Shown: positions 9,881-20,078 of the stretch, in pieces | How positions within the stretch are numbered: the stretch's first letter is position 1 | How the letters are laid out: each line of letters begins with the position of its first letter | DNA from: Nepenthes gracilis | Lineage: Eukaryota; Streptophyta; Magnoliopsida; Caryophyllales; Nepenthaceae | Assembly: GCA_033239525.1 (NCBI GenBank) | Contig: BSYO01000010.1 | Coordinates: 14,166,042-14,230,041, forward strand | Length of the DNA stretch: 64,000 bases | Reading direction: 5' to 3' | Position numbers and translations under genes: made by a program | The notes under the pieces: generated by a model | The model's input: only the letters and a program-made list of their open reading frames with translations | Databases searched by the model: none | What the model was told of the DNA's origin: nothing

Positions 9881-11649
9881 GCATTCTGGAATTGATGATG
9901 CAAGGAATGATGATGTTTGAAATAAACCTGGTTTCTTTGATACTCAGGTCTGCTCTTATTGTTGAGACATCATGCTGTTTGATGTTTTTTTTCTTCCCTT
10001 CTTTGTGGATTCTAAACTGCTGACTATTTACTTTAGCCTCTGGATTTTGATTCCCTGGAAAAGTAGTTTAATACTCTGTTGTTACATGCCTTGAATTGGT
10101 TGAATTCTGTGACTATCAGTTGTATTGAACAACACACACTTGTACAAATTTATGATGATAATATATTAAACCTATCTTATAATTCTAACCGTCGACGTTG
10201 TCAAGATAAAATTCATGTTGTTGGAAGCACCTCCAAATCATAATGATGTGACATTCCCACTCTCTGGTGATCAGCGCAGAGTAGTCTTAACATAAAGAGT
10301 TATGTTGGGATCATAAAGATTGATGGGTTTGATAAGTGATCCCGTCACCTATTGGCTGGTTATGGGCGACAATCATCTTTTCGACGCCCATAATGCTGAA
10401 CAACCTTGATGTCAGGTGAGCCCATGAGTTTTTCCAATCTTTTCCAGAGTAAATGAATACTTTGGTCTTCTAATTAACTTAGAGATCTAAGGCAACTCGG
10501 CAGTTCAAGGATAGAGCCGCCCTTCCACTTGTTGGTTCCATAGGGGAAGGCCGAGGCTATGGTTAGATAGATTAAACAATAAGAAGAAATTGACTTGATC
10601 AGATAAGGCTTTTTTCCTCGAGTTTCTTTGGGGTCGGCCCATCTATCCGGATACACTGGCCCTTTAACTACATACACTAGATCCGATACGCTTCTGCACT
10701 CAGCACAATTAATGATAGCTCATTAAGAGGAAGTCTTTGGAAGAATCTGGTTTAGGAACTAAGTTACTACATAATTTTATGCTTCACATGTTATCAAATT
10801 AACATAGCGATGTAATATTTATTCTTATTTAGTTGGATTATATCTTGATTATCATGCTTGGAAATCTAAATTTCAGAAGGTTATTGCTTTAAGACATATC
10901 AGATGTTGATGTTTTTGTTTGTAAATGGGACTGAATCCAGCTGTTCTTAAGTAGGGTACGCGGTAGTATTATATCAGATGTTGATGTTTTTGTTTGCCAG
11001 AAGAGTGGTTTTATTATGGGATAAGAGATTCAACCTGTTACACCTAAATTTAACATCATATAATAAAATCATCAAAATTATTTTAAGTATATATATGTTA
11101 TTTTTAAATGATATCAATCTTTGATGGAAAAAAATATATTTATATTATTAAAGATTTAATTTTTTTTATCTTGTAAATGATAAAACTATAAATGACAGAA
11201 TTATTCATCACCATATGCTTAGATAAAACAACGGTTTATGAATAGGCGTAAGAGAATAGTTTTAATATTTTAAGTAAGGAAGTTTTGTTAATCGTAATTT
11301 TCTAATTTAAGTGCTCTTAACTAAAAAATTGTGCATCTTCCTTTCACATAACTCCAAAGTCTTTATTAATAATGAAAAATTAGAGTGAAGGGCGAGAAAT
11401 TTGGATTTTTTTTAAAAAAGAAAGTATTAAATATTTATTTATATATATTATTAATATTTAATAATAAGATCATAAAATAATACGATAACTTAATAATCTG
11501 TAAAGAAGTCATAAGTCCCATATGGTTTTATAAAAACTTTATATTTTCACTTCATTATTTTCAATCTGATTATTATTTAATTTTACTATATTTATTGTCT
11601 TTTACAACAAAAGTATGTATTAGTATAATTATTTGTGATCTTCTTGTTG
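9881..11649. other. Intergenic, 3' region of NDUFB4-like gene and AT-rich spacer
   Basis: The first 50 bases are 3' UTR with AATAAA at 9921. A perfect 8-bp inverted repeat TATGGGCG/CGCCCATA (10361-10368 and 10385-10392) can form a small hairpin in an otherwise uncharacterised GC-richer patch (10200-10700). A 26-bp direct repeat ATATCAGATGTTGATGTTTT plus following TGTTTG occurs at 10896-10921 and 10971-10996. From 11000 on the DNA is AT-rich with no coding signal. Confidence 0.5.
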
Positions 11650-11654
11650 CTACC

Positions 11655-12735
11655 TATTGCGTTCTGGATCCGCGGCGTCCAGTCGGATCCGTGGTTAGCT
11701 AGCGTGCTGAATCCACGGGGTCCAATCGGATCCGTGGTATCCAGGTAACACAAGTGAATGTGGTGTTGGACACGAGAGGAAGATTGAGACCGGATCTTTT
11801 ACGTGGAAAACCTCCTCTTGAACGGGGAGGAAAAATCATGGCGCCAGGGCCTGAAAGTCTTTTTTATTTGGGTTGAAGTCTTTCTAAGACATGATGTTTG
11901 GGTTAATCCCTTCATTGCCTCTTGATTTGTATCTCTCTTTTTTTGGGGGATCGCTCGTTGAGAGGTTTTACAACTCTTATTGTTATGTTTTATAGAGAGA
12001 GAGAGTTTCGGGGCCGAAAGAAAGTGGACCTTTTGCCTTTTTTGTGGAGCTAATCTTAGAAGAGAAAGTCCGGTCTCTTTAGAAAAGGACTTTGCTGGGC
12101 ATTTATAGGGGAAACCAGGCCGTTGGGGAGGAGACGCGTGGCAGCCATCGGATGGCCCAAATGCTGTGCGGCGTCCTACAGGCCTCATTAATGTTGCTGA
12201 CGTGCGTGGTAAGGCACGCGGCTAGCGCCGCTGGCAGGACTAGGTGTGTCAGTCTTGATTTGACCAGGCGTGCTCTGTTCAGATGGGGACTGGCAGTGGT
12301 TGCAGGCTTCCTTGAAAATCGGCGAAATTGCTTAGCTGGCGTCCTTGGTCATAGGGCAGTCCTCGTCCCTGGGTGGAGCCCCTCGTAAGTTCGCGGACTC
12401 GCAAGAGGAGGTTGTTCTTGGAGGATCATCCGGGGAAAGTCCAGGAACTTCTTTTTGACCTCTCGGGTGATTCTGAGACTTCGCAGAGCTTCCAGAGTTC
12501 TCGGTCCTCTTTGTGTCCGTGTACTCGGATATTGCTGGCGTTGTCCTCGAGCTTACCTATGAGTGGACGGGACTTCTTGGGCTTCCGCTGTAGTCTTAGC
12601 CCTTGGGCCATTAGCATCCACTCTGAGCCTCTCAGGCCACCCAGCTTTCTTGGCTTGCGGGAGTATCTCTAGGCCTCTTATTTGGGCATTTCTTCTATAC
12701 CATATTTTTATGGGCCTTTATATTGGGGCCCAACA
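11655..12735 (-). repeat. 3' LTR of the Tat-like element
   Basis: 1081 bp, from TATTGCGTTCTGG (TG changed to TA) to ...GGGGCCCAACA. It matches 17493-18551 almost throughout, with small indels such as the extra bases near 12130-12150. The next bases on the right, TAGCCCCCTATGCC, are the polypurine tract in reverse complement. Confidence 0.95.
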
Positions 12736-12749
12736 TAGCCCCCTATGCC
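12736..12749 (-). other. Polypurine tract
   Basis: On the - strand the bases read GGCATAGGGGGCTA immediately before the 3' LTR start TGTTGGGCC. This is the expected position of the plus-strand primer of reverse transcription. The sister element has the same TAGCCCCC motif at 47414-47421. Confidence 0.65.
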
Positions 12750-12910
12750 AAAGGGCCTGAAGTTCTCGACCGTTTGGCATGAAGTCGTTAGTACGCTAGC
12801 GGAGTCGACCGTCCGAGCACGAGTATTGCGTTGAGCTTGATGGGAGGTGGTCCCAGGACCTCTCTTTGGTCCGAGGCTTTTTGCCGCCGCCGCTTCGCTC
12901 CTCTGTGGGG

Positions 12911-12917
12911 TATAAAA
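12911..12917 (+). promoter_or_regulatory. TATA box-like motif upstream of the antisense gene
   Basis: TATAAAA stands at 12911 on the + strand, about 200 bases before the first ATG of the antisense ORF and inside the element just past its LTR. It suggests that the antisense gene has its own internal promoter. A second AT motif (TTTATTTAAA, about 13040) is closer to the ATG. Neither is tested. Confidence 0.4.
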
Positions 12918-13107
12918 TGCAGTACCTGGTTGACGTGACGCGCTGACAGGCGCCTTGGGAAGGAAAGGCCATCATTCCTTTGAAATGAATGGTCGATCGA
13001 CGCGTGGCAAGGGTAATGAGTGCGCCTTTTGGACTCCAGGGTTTATTTAAACGCCTCCTTGCCCTGATTTTCCATCTTCGCGCCTGCTCTTTCGTTTTCT
13101 CTTCTGA

Positions 13108-15253
13108 GTGTTGAGGCTTTTCGCTCCTTCTTCGTTCGAGTTCCTTCTTCTCCTTTGTTTTTCGGCATTCATAGCACCTGGAGTGAGAGACATTGCTTCT
13201 ACGGTGACGCTTGATAAGCTCACGGAGATTCGAGCTCGATATCGAATCCCTGAGTCTACGGCCATGATGATTCCGGAGTCGCACGATAAGGCGCTGTACC
13301 CTTCGGACAGCTTCATTACCGTTTATGAAGTCCACCTCAATGGTGGGTTACGGTTTTCCATCGCGGAGGAGCTCTACGACATTATGAGGGCGCTCGGAGT
13401 GCCTCTTGCCAGATTTCAGCCAAACGCAGTAAGGTATCTGGTGTCCTTGTGCGTTTTCTTCCGGTGTCATGAGAAGATCTTGAACGCTCTTACAGTCAAG
13501 GTGATGTTCCGCTTCACACAGAACCTTGGCTGGATTGTAATGACTCCCCGCCCGGAATTTTCTTTGTTGTGCGGAGGTAACCCAGACTCCACGAAGCGGT
13601 GGAAGGATAAGTTTTTCTTTCTTGGCGTCCACAAGCATTGGGCCATCCCTTTTAAGTGGGGGAAAGTGGCTTGCCAGTACAGCTCTGACCCTTCGAGGGA
13701 GGATAGGGAGAATGTGAAGGTGTACACAGACTTGGTGCTGGCCAATCTGTGGTCCTTCCATCTGAACAAGTGCAACATCTGGCTGTCCGCTGAGAAATTC
13801 AAGGTAGCCAAGTGGGGACCGCAGGATGAAGCTTCCGACCCAGCTCCTTCCGTAAAGGCCAAGGAGAGACCGAGGATGAGAGCTGGGGCACTGAGGATCG
13901 GTAGTCCCGTTGCTGGGCCCTCCTCTAGAGACGATGATGACTTTGACATCGAGGATCTGAGCGATGATGACGTGGCTGCTCCTCTGATTAAAAGGTCGGG
14001 GACTGGTTCCATGCCTAGGTCCTCGGGGTCTGGAGGTCTCGCCTTCACTGCCACTGCTAATCTTGCTGAGCCCTCAGGGTCGATTGTTCAGGTGGCGGAG
14101 CTTTCGGACGTCCAGCCCTTCTCTGACGACGATGATGATGACATCCCTCTAGTCAAGAGGCTGAGGATTGGAATCTCTCTTTCGGGGTCCTCAGGATCTG
14201 AGGGTCTCGGCTTCACTTCCACTGCTAATCTTGTTGAGTCCATGGAGGTCCTTATTCAGACTGCGGAGTTTTCGGATGTCCAGCCCCCCAGTGATGATCC
14301 CGTCCTCGGAGCTCCCGTTGATCTGCCTGATGACGTCTCGTACAGGATTGATCACCCTTCTGAGGACATAGGAGGCGGGAGCGTCATGGTGGACTCTGAG
14401 AGGGGAATGACTGCTGAAACGGTCTGAGAGGTGGTGGAAGTCGAGGACCTAAGTGTCGATGAGCTCATGTCCCTCGGTCCTTCTGAGCGTCCTAAGTGGT
14501 TGAAGCCGAGCGGTCGTCTGAGTTTTTTGGAGACGCTGATTTTGAGGCAGGCTCATCGCTGCCTTTTATAGCCGCCTAGTCCGCGTCTGAGGCAGCGCCT
14601 GCGGGTCCTAGGAGTGGTCTTCAAGAGTCCGAGGTTCATGGGGAGTGTGGCACAGGGGACGATCCTCTCGTCTCTAAGGTAATCCTCTGTTTCTTTTCCT
14701 GCCTTGTCCCCATCTCCTCGTATTTTGACGATCCTTTCTGCTGCAGCTCCAGGGCCTGATCAGGGGCCTTAGCGGACTGGTGGGAGTGATCGCCCAATCC
14801 CGTCGGGAAATGGGGTCTTCGAGAGCTACCCATGAGGCAGCGTAGCGAGCGGAAGCGGAGCTGGCTGAAGCTAAGGAGAAGATTGCTTCTTTGGAGGACA
14901 CCATCAAGCTTCTGCAGCTTCGGCAGGGCCTCCTTCAGGATCAGATCCTTCGCCAGGAAGAGAGGTTGAGGACGTTTGTGCAGGTTGTTGAGATGGCTCC
15001 AGTGTTGGAGGGTAAGTTCTGGGACGACATTCGTATGTGCCGCCGGGTGGCGCGACTAGTCCGTTCGCAATTTCCTGTAGCCGTCCTCGATCCCAGGAAC
15101 GCCAGCGCCTTGAGCGTAGAAGACTTATACGGCGTTGCTGATAGGCCTTTCCCTGGACTCCTCGGGCGGGGCCTGATTATGAATCTCTTACGCCCGAGGA
15201 GGCAACTCCGGTGGGCTAGGCGGGATCTTCAGGAGCTCGAAAGGCTCAAGTAG
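13108..15253 (+). pseudogene. Antisense accessory gene ('putative gypsy-type transposon' family), spliced, disrupted
   Basis: The + strand, opposite to the element, has 439 open codons (13108-14427). They contain the block 'YPSDSFITVYEVHLNGGLRF' followed by 'LYDIMRALGVPLARFQPNA' and 'YLVSLCVFFR', matching the plant family named 'putative gypsy type transposon' (PF04195-like). Acidic Asp/Ser-rich repeats follow. One TGA (14425-14427) interrupts an otherwise continuing frame ('VVEVEDLSVDELMSLGPSE'), and a further stop/frameshift comes near 14570. A GTAATCC...CTGCTGCAG intron (about 14680-14743) leads to exon 2, with a coiled-coil-like C-terminus ('AEAELAEAKEKIASLEDTI', 'LLQDQILRQEERLRTFV') ending TAG at 15253; one TAG lies near 14846. 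The function is unknown even in intact relatives. Confidence 0.75.
14680..14743 (+). other. Intron of the antisense gene
   Basis: CTCTAAG|GTAATCC ... TTTCTGCTGCAG|CTCCAGG gives a GT-AG intron of about 64 bases with a pyrimidine-rich 3' half. It is too short for a typical plant intron but near the lower limit. Its presence on the + strand shows that the gene is read against the retrotransposon, because an intron on the element's own strand would be lost when the element is copied. Confidence 0.5.
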
Positions 15254-15589
15254 GGAGCTGAGGGGCGCTCCCCGGATACGTTGTTTCATTTCTTACTTTG
15301 TTATACTTGTATACAAGTTCATTTTTATGAATAAGACTTGTCTTTTTTTGCCTCAGAGCTTCGGACGTTTCTTTTGTTTTGTTTGCATGAGCGTGTCTTT
15401 TTTTTCTCTTTCTTTTTGCTCCGCGATGTACGTCATCTATCTTTTTAGCTTTGAGTGCGTGACCTCTTTCAGGTGCTCGATTCTTTAACTTCTCGGATTT
15501 GGGTACGTGGTCCTCTGAGGGACTTTTAGCTTTTAACCATTTAGCTTTATTTTTATTGCCCGGCCTATGGGGCTGCTCGATTGTCACCG

Positions 15590-16400
15590 AGTCTTTTGAG
15601 TCTTGACCTCTGGGATCCGACCTCTTGGGCCGCTCGGTCACAGCCGAGTTTTTAGCGTGACCTTTAGGGTCCGACCTCTTGGGCCGCTCGGTCATTGCCG
15701 AGTTTTTAAGTGATGACCTCTGGGGCCCGGCGCTGGGGCCGCTCGGGTTGGCGCCCGAGTTTTTGTTGCCTGACCACTGGGATCCGACCGCTGGGGCCGC
15801 TCAGGTTGGCGCCCGAGTTTTCGTTGCACGACCTCTGTGGGTCCGCCTCAGGCCGCTCGGTTGGGTCAGTCTTTGTTGCCGACCTCTGGGGTCCGACCGG
15901 GGGCGCTCGGGTTAGCGCCCAGTTTTTCGTTGCGACCACTGGGATCCGATGCACTGGGGGGCCTTTCGGGTTGGCGCCCGAGTTTTCGTTGCCTGACCAC
16001 TGGGATCCGACCGCTGGGGCCGCTCGGGTTGGCGCTCGAGTTTTCGTTGCCTGACCTCTAGGGTCCGCCTCTGAGGCTGCTCGGTTGGCGCCGAGCCTTT
16101 GTTGCCTGACCATTGGGATCCGACCGCTGGGGTCGCTCGGGTTGGCGCCCGAGTTTTCGTTGCCTGACCATTGGGATCCGACCGCTGGGGCCACTCGGGT
16201 TGGCCCTCGAGTTTTCGTTGCCTGACCTCTAGGGTCCACCTCTGGGGCTGCTCGGTTGGCGCCGAGTCTTTGTTGCCTGACCTCTTGGGTCCATCCGCTG
16301 GGGCCGCTCGGGTTGGCGCCCGAGTTTTCGTTGCCTGACCATTCGGATCCGACCGCTGGGACCGCTCGGGTTGGCGTCCGAGTTTTCGTTGGTGTTGCGA
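15590..16400. repeat. 58-bp minisatellite array inside the Tat-like element
   Basis: About 13 diverged units of roughly 58 bp. A typical unit holds GACCACTGGGATCCGACCGC, then TGGGGCCGCTCGGGTTGGCG, then CCCGAGTTTTCGTTGCCT. Units are GC-rich (in contrast to the AT-rich flanks) and carry the inverted pair CTCGG...CCGAG, so each can form a stem. The array has no separating spacers. It opens reading frames on both strands, which are not genes. Confidence 0.92.
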
Positions 16401-16632
16401 GTTGCTTCACCGTTAGTGAGGGAGCATGAGAATGCTTTTCAATAGGCGTAATGAAAGGATGTTTTCATTAACGTACATATTTTACCCTGGCCTCCAGGGC
16501 CTTTTCTTTCTCATCATTTTTTTTACAGTCCGCGCGCTTGGGCCTTCATGTTCCTCTTCTGCCGTCTCCTTGATCCTTGCGACAGCTGCGTTTGGGACTG
16601 GCCTGGCCGGCATTGGCGCCCCTAGCGGGTGG

Positions 16633-17415
16633 TCAGGCGTGCTCCGCGCTCATTATGGCCTTGCCCTTTGAGCAGCGCGACCGGGTACGCCTGGGTCGCG
16701 GTAGAAAGCGGTCGAGATAGCCCTCCATTGCGAGCCGCTCGATTTTCGCCTGGAGTTTTCGGCAGTCTTTGGTGCCGTGGCCGCGACTGCAGTGGTAGTG
16801 GCAATACTCCCACTGGTTGCCTCCCTCTGGGTTCTTCAACGCCTTTGGCCATCTTAAGAACTCCTCGTCCATAATCTGCCTCAGGATGTTGGTGAGGGAG
16901 TCAGAGAAAGCCAGCGGGCCGGACGGCCGCTCTCCTCCCAGGACCATCCGTTCGGGCCCATCCTGCCCGGGCGGCCCTTGGATCGTCAGCTGGGCACTTG
17001 CCCTTCTTTTTTCTTTCCCTGTCCTCGAGGACAAGGGGTCTTCTCGTTCTCCCGGCTGACTTGTTTCGTCGATTTTGGGCTCGAAGACCGTCTTCCAGAG
17101 CCTTTTGAGCCCTTTTTTCGTCGGGGCTTGGCTCATGGACTTTTTTCTGTTGAGGTAGTCCCTCAACTCGCTAGGAGTCTGCGCCGAGTGTTGCCTCTGG
17201 GGCGCTGCTGGATGCGGGCTTTCGGGGCGTGGGCCCCTGGATTGCCCGTCCACCTTCTCTCGGAGGGTGCGGACGGCTCTTATGAAACTGTCCACCTTTC
17301 GCACTAGGTTGCGTACGCTAGTGCCGGGACCGCCGCTCACTCTGCCACCCGATGGGAGGCACCTGTCATAGCGCTCCTCTTCCCGGGTGGATGTACTGTC
17401 TTGCCTGCTGATCAT
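16633..17415 (-). CDS. Shortened gag (capsid core missing, zinc knuckle kept)
   Basis: 260 codons on the - strand, starting 58 bases inside the primer-binding site. The N-terminus is basic, and 'SELRDYLNRKKSMSQ' matches 'YELRTFLNEKK' of the neighbour element's gag. It then passes, without any capsid block, to 'ILRQIMDEEFLRWPKALKN' and the knuckle CHYHCSRGHGTKDC (C-x3-C-x3-H-x4-C, slightly off the usual C-x2-C spacing), then 'MEGYLDRFL'. The related gag at 3276-4735 has capsid sequence between these parts. It may still bind element RNA but cannot build a particle alone. It is open over its full length, unlike its decayed relative. Confidence 0.8.
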   Translation of the reverse strand: MISRQDSTSTREEERYDRCLPSGGRVSGGPGTSVRNLVRKVDSFIRAVRTLREKVDGQSRGPRPESPHPAAPQRQHSAQTPSELRDYLNRKKSMSQAPTKKGLKRLWKTVFEPKIDETSQPGEREDPLSSRTGKEKRRASAQLTIQGPPGQDGPERMVLGGERPSGPLAFSDSLTNILRQIMDEEFLRWPKALKNPEGGNQWEYCHYHCSRGHGTKDCRKLQAKIERLAMEGYLDRFLPRPRRTRSRCSKGKAIMSAEHA

Positions 17416-17473
17416 CTTCGGGGTGTTGGTTGTTCTTTGAGGCGAAAGTTTGTGTGCTTCTGTCAGCTTTCCA

Positions 17474-17492
17474 TTCCCACAGACGGCGCCAA
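17474..17492 (-). other. Primer-binding site
   Basis: On the - strand TTGGCGCCGTCTGTGGGAA follows the end of the 5' LTR (...CGCAACA). The first nine bases after the T's (TGGCGCCGT) are those complementary to the 3' end of plant tRNA-Asp; the rest diverges. The primer identity is therefore an inference. Confidence 0.75.
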
Positions 17493-18551
17493 TGTTGCGT
17501 TCTGGATCCGCGGCGTTCGGTCGGATCCATGGTTAGCTAGCGTGCTGAATCCACGGGGTCCAATCGGATCTGTGGTTTTCAGGCAACACAAGTGAATGTG
17601 GTGTTGGACATGAGAGGAAGATTGAAACCGGATCTTTTATGTGGAAAACCTCCTCTTGAACGGGGAGAAAAAACCACGAGGCTCAGGGCCTTGAAAGTGC
17701 TTCACTATTTGGGTTGAAGTCTTTACAAAGTACAAGTGTTTGGGTTAATCCCTTCCTTGCCTCTTGATTTATATCTCTCTTTTTTGGGGGGATCACTTGT
17801 TGAGAGGTTTTACCACTCTTCTTGTTCTGTTTTACAGAGAGAGAGAGTTTCGGGGCTGAAAGAAAGTGGACATTTTGCCTTCTTTGTGGAGCTAATCTTG
17901 GAAGAGAGAGTCCGGTCCCTTTAGAAAGGGACTTTGCTGGGCATTTATAGGGGAAACCAAGCCATTGGGAAGGAGACGCGATGGCCCAAATGCTGTGCGG
18001 CGTCCTACAGGCCTCATTAATGTTGCTAACGTGCGCGGTAAGGCACGCGGCTAGCGCCGCTGGCAGGACTAGGTGTGTCAGTTTTGATTTGACCAAGCGT
18101 GCTCTGTTCAAATGGGGACTGACAGTGGTTGCAGGCTTCTTTGGAAATCGGCGAAATTGCTTAGCTGGCATCTTTGGTCATAGGGCAGTCCTCGTCCCTG
18201 GGTGGAGCCCCTCGTGAGTTCGCGGACTTGCAAGAGGAGGTTGTTCTTGGAGGATCAACTGGGGAAAGTCCGGGAACTTCTTTTTGACCTCTCGGGCGAT
18301 TCTGAGACTTCGCAGAGCTTCCAGAGTTCTCGGTCCTCTTTGTGTCCGTGTACTCATATATTGCTGGCGTTATCCTCGAGCTTACCTATGAGTGGACGAG
18401 ACTTCTTGGATTTCCGCTGTAGTCTTGGCCCTTGGGCCATTAGCATCCACTCTGAGCCTCTCAGGCCGCCCAGCTTTTTTGGCTTGCGAGAGTATCTCTG
18501 GGCCTTTCTTCTGGGCCATATTTTTATAGGCCTTAATATTGGAGCCCAACA
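17493..18551 (-). repeat. 5' LTR of the Tat-like element
   Basis: 1059 bp, TGTTGCGTTCTGG ... GGAGCCCAACA, followed by the TSD CTACC (18552-18556). It is a near copy of 11655-12735. Confidence 0.95.
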
Positions 18552-18556
18552 CTACC

Positions 18557-20078
18557 ATATCTATTTATAATTATGTATTTAACATCCGAAATTAAATAAA
18601 TGACTTTGAGGCTGATAAGTTTAATACTATAAATCCACCAAACAACCTAATTGAACCAATTCGCTCACTGGTTGTTTAATTATTTTATACTAACTTTAGG
18701 AGAGATTTAGTTATTAATTATTTTATTATCATTTGATTCTAATAAATTTGTATTTGATATTATTATTATTTTTTTACGGTCAGCTTGATAAACTTAATAT
18801 ATATATATATATTCTAAATTATATTATTTGATCCTAATGTTATTTTTTAATAATAGAAAATTTGATTCTGGTTAGTTGGCAATTTTGACTTCTATTAATT
18901 TAATGCACGTTTCTTCCTTCTTATTTTAAAATAATCAATTTGTTGAACGTTGGCTACGAGAGAAGCACGGTCAAAAGATGCGTCCATTTGGGCATTCTTC
19001 ACCTAACCCGTCGCTAAAAACAAAATAACAATAAAAATAATAAAAATTTACTTATACCAAAATAAAAATTAAATTAAAATTAAAATTAAAGTACTCACCC
19101 TCATTGGCCCTTTTCATGCCCACTTTTCCTCGCTGGTGGGACAACATGTCTAATGAATAATACGAGATAGACAATCTTTAATTAATTTTTATATCATTTT
19201 ATAATTTAATGTATGATATATTAATAGGTCAAACAAATAAATATGAAAAATCTATAATATAAGCTGAGATTTATGTGAATCTTGACAGAATCAAACAGCC
19301 CAAATAGCTCTTTTTTGACTTATTAGGAATTTGAGCTCACAGACATTGTTTTTTGACTTAGAAAATTGATGTGTTTGGTCATTATAAATGACTTCAATTG
19401 CAACTTTCCTTGTCATCCATCTTATCTATAATACAAATATGATATTTTCCTTTTAACCAAGGAAAATACGGTAAAGTACTATAAATATTAACTCCATCTG
19501 ATATCATGCAAAAAATAACAAAGCAAGAGAGCAGGGAATGCTCTTTAGTCCTCCCCTGTATTCTTACAATATTTATATTGAATATAATCGTGGTATACTT
19601 TACATATTATTATTAAACTAAATTTTTGTTGAATTACACAATTTTATAAATGTAGTTTAATTATGATTTGTTAAGATGTTAATGATCTAAAATTTTGGTA
19701 AATTTGTTGTGAAAGGGCACGAATTGAAACAATTGTCTGACAAAATTTACAATGCAATTGAATGGATGAAGAACTGTCCGTTGAAATTAAATTTATTTGA
19801 CTGGCTGTGGTAATTCAAACAATCTAATGAGCCCCCAGAAAGATTTGAGGTACTTTGTGGATGATTGGGACTCTGCATTTTGAAAAAGTCGGGAAATTTG
19901 GTGAAACACAGGCCACGAGGACTACCTAACTGCCAACACAAAATAGATATTAAATTATATACATATTTAATGGAAGCAGAACATCTTCTGTAGACTCGCC
20001 GTCGCATTCTCCGCTCCCAAGCCAAGCGCAGGCGAGGGAGGTAATAGAGAGATTCGGAAGGGAGGAGGGTGGAGAGGG
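18557..20078. other. AT-rich intergenic DNA and upstream region of the SIP aquaporin gene
   Basis: No coding signal or repeat boundary is visible to about 19900. The last 100 bases become purine-rich (GGAGGGAGGTAATAGAGAG and similar), which fits a 5' leader before the ATG at 20079. A TATA-like ATTATATACATA lies near 19955. Confidence 0.5.

Larger units (their letters stand above)
11655..18551 (-). mobile_element. Complete non-autonomous Tat-like LTR retrotransposon with an antisense gene
   Basis: Two closely similar LTRs (11655-12735 and 17493-18551) flank 4.76 kb of internal DNA. A perfect 5-bp TSD CTACC lies at 11650-11654 and 18552-18556. The primer-binding site next to the right LTR and the polypurine tract next to the left LTR put the element on the - strand. 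Internally, in element order, are a shortened gag (16633-17415), a 58-bp tandem array (about 15600-16400), then an oppositely oriented spliced accessory gene (13108-15253). No protease, reverse transcriptase or integrase is present, so replication would need enzymes from a relative such as the element at 1-5522. Confidence 0.92.

Noticed and set aside
12796..14054. Long - strand ORFs (12796-13335, 13348-13761, 13467-14054)
   Set aside because: They are complements of the + strand accessory gene; the + strand has the conserved family block and they have none.
15590..16400. CRISPR-like regular repeat array
   Set aside because: Units are adjacent with no unique spacers, the organism is a plant, and the array is part of a retrotransposon.
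15706..16410. 234-codon ORF on the - strand
   Set aside because: It lies in the 58-bp tandem array and is open only because the unit lacks stops in that frame; other frames in the array are open too.
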